18,294 bases of DNA from Stramenopiles sp. TOSAG23-6 (lineage: Eukaryota; Sar): positions 1 to 18,294 of the forward strand of contig LT636066.1 of assembly GCA_900128565.1 (NCBI GenBank), in the 5' to 3' direction. The notes under the pieces are model-generated. The model ran no database searches. It was not told where the DNA came from and saw only the letters and a program-made list of their open reading frames with translations. Position numbers and translations under genes: made by a program. This document shows positions 18,242-18,294 of this stretch, piece after piece; the first letter of the stretch is position 1; the number at the start of each line of letters is the position of its first letter.

Positions 18242-18294
18242 GTATGTTTTATTTTTTTTTCAAATTCGATTTTTTTTTCGTACGAAATTTTGTA
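18242..18294 (+). mobile_element. Introner-like element, copy E4 (partial intron of the erlin-like gene)
   Basis: The exon ends GCGGAAAT and continues GTATGTTTTATTTTT, TTTCAAATTCGATTTTT, then the core CGTACGAAATTTTGTA, where the window ends. It is nearly identical to the 5' half of E1 and is in the sense orientation of its plus-strand host, whereas E1-E3 are on minus-strand hosts. The 3' end is not visible. Confidence 0.75.

Overview
The window is nuclear DNA from a eukaryote with a compact, AT-rich genome. It uses the standard stop codons (TAA, TAG and TGA all close genes), has short spacers, and has short spliceosomal introns of about 90-140 bp. The gene set (a MANF/ARMET-like ER protein, an erlin-like SPFH protein, a Nab2/ZC3H14-like RNA-binding protein, a giant chromatin enzyme with GNAT, PHD and HDAC domains, and a secreted ankyrin-repeat protein) does not fix the lineage. 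A protist or a parasite with a reduced genome fits best, but a small-genome animal is not excluded.

Layout, left to right: an unrecognised gene (minus, runs off the left edge inside an intron); MANF-like gene (plus); F-box-like gene (minus, one GT-AG intron); small ABM-like protein (minus, one GT-AG intron); Nab2-like gene with long Gly-Arg repeats (plus); a 10-kb gene for a roughly 3,270-residue GNAT-PHD-ePHD-HDAC protein (minus, two introns); secreted ankyrin-repeat protein (plus); erlin-like gene (plus, runs off the right edge inside an intron). Divergent pairs share promoters of about 260-315 bp. The promoter between the ABM-like and Nab2-like genes has a TATA box and several CCAAT boxes, two of them forming a palindrome.

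The most interesting signal is a family of nearly identical intron-sized elements. Four genes (unrecognised gene, HDAC gene twice, erlin) contain an insertion that starts at a CAT/AAT-GT junction. Each has a T-rich 5' half, a palindromic hairpin core and (where visible) a CTAAC branch-point-like end (shared 20-mer TACGAAATTTTGTACCTAAC in three copies). Every genic copy is in the sense orientation of its host gene. The two complete copies (92 and 103 bp between repeats) are flanked by 5-bp direct repeats like target-site duplications. Removing exactly one repeat plus the element restores the reading frame, yet the element has no AG at its 3' edge. A fifth, diverged copy of the core lies between genes. 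This looks like an active or recently active introner-element family: mobile DNA that creates introns. The two ordinary introns in the window (F-box-like and ABM-like genes) do not carry the element.

The genes do not form an operon or a single pathway. Two products are ER-associated (MANF-like, erlin-like), two are nuclear (Nab2-like, HDAC fusion), and one is predicted to be secreted with a basic nuclear-localisation-like tail. Two single N bases are present; the one at 17521 sits at a frame break in the erlin-like gene and is probably a sequence error.
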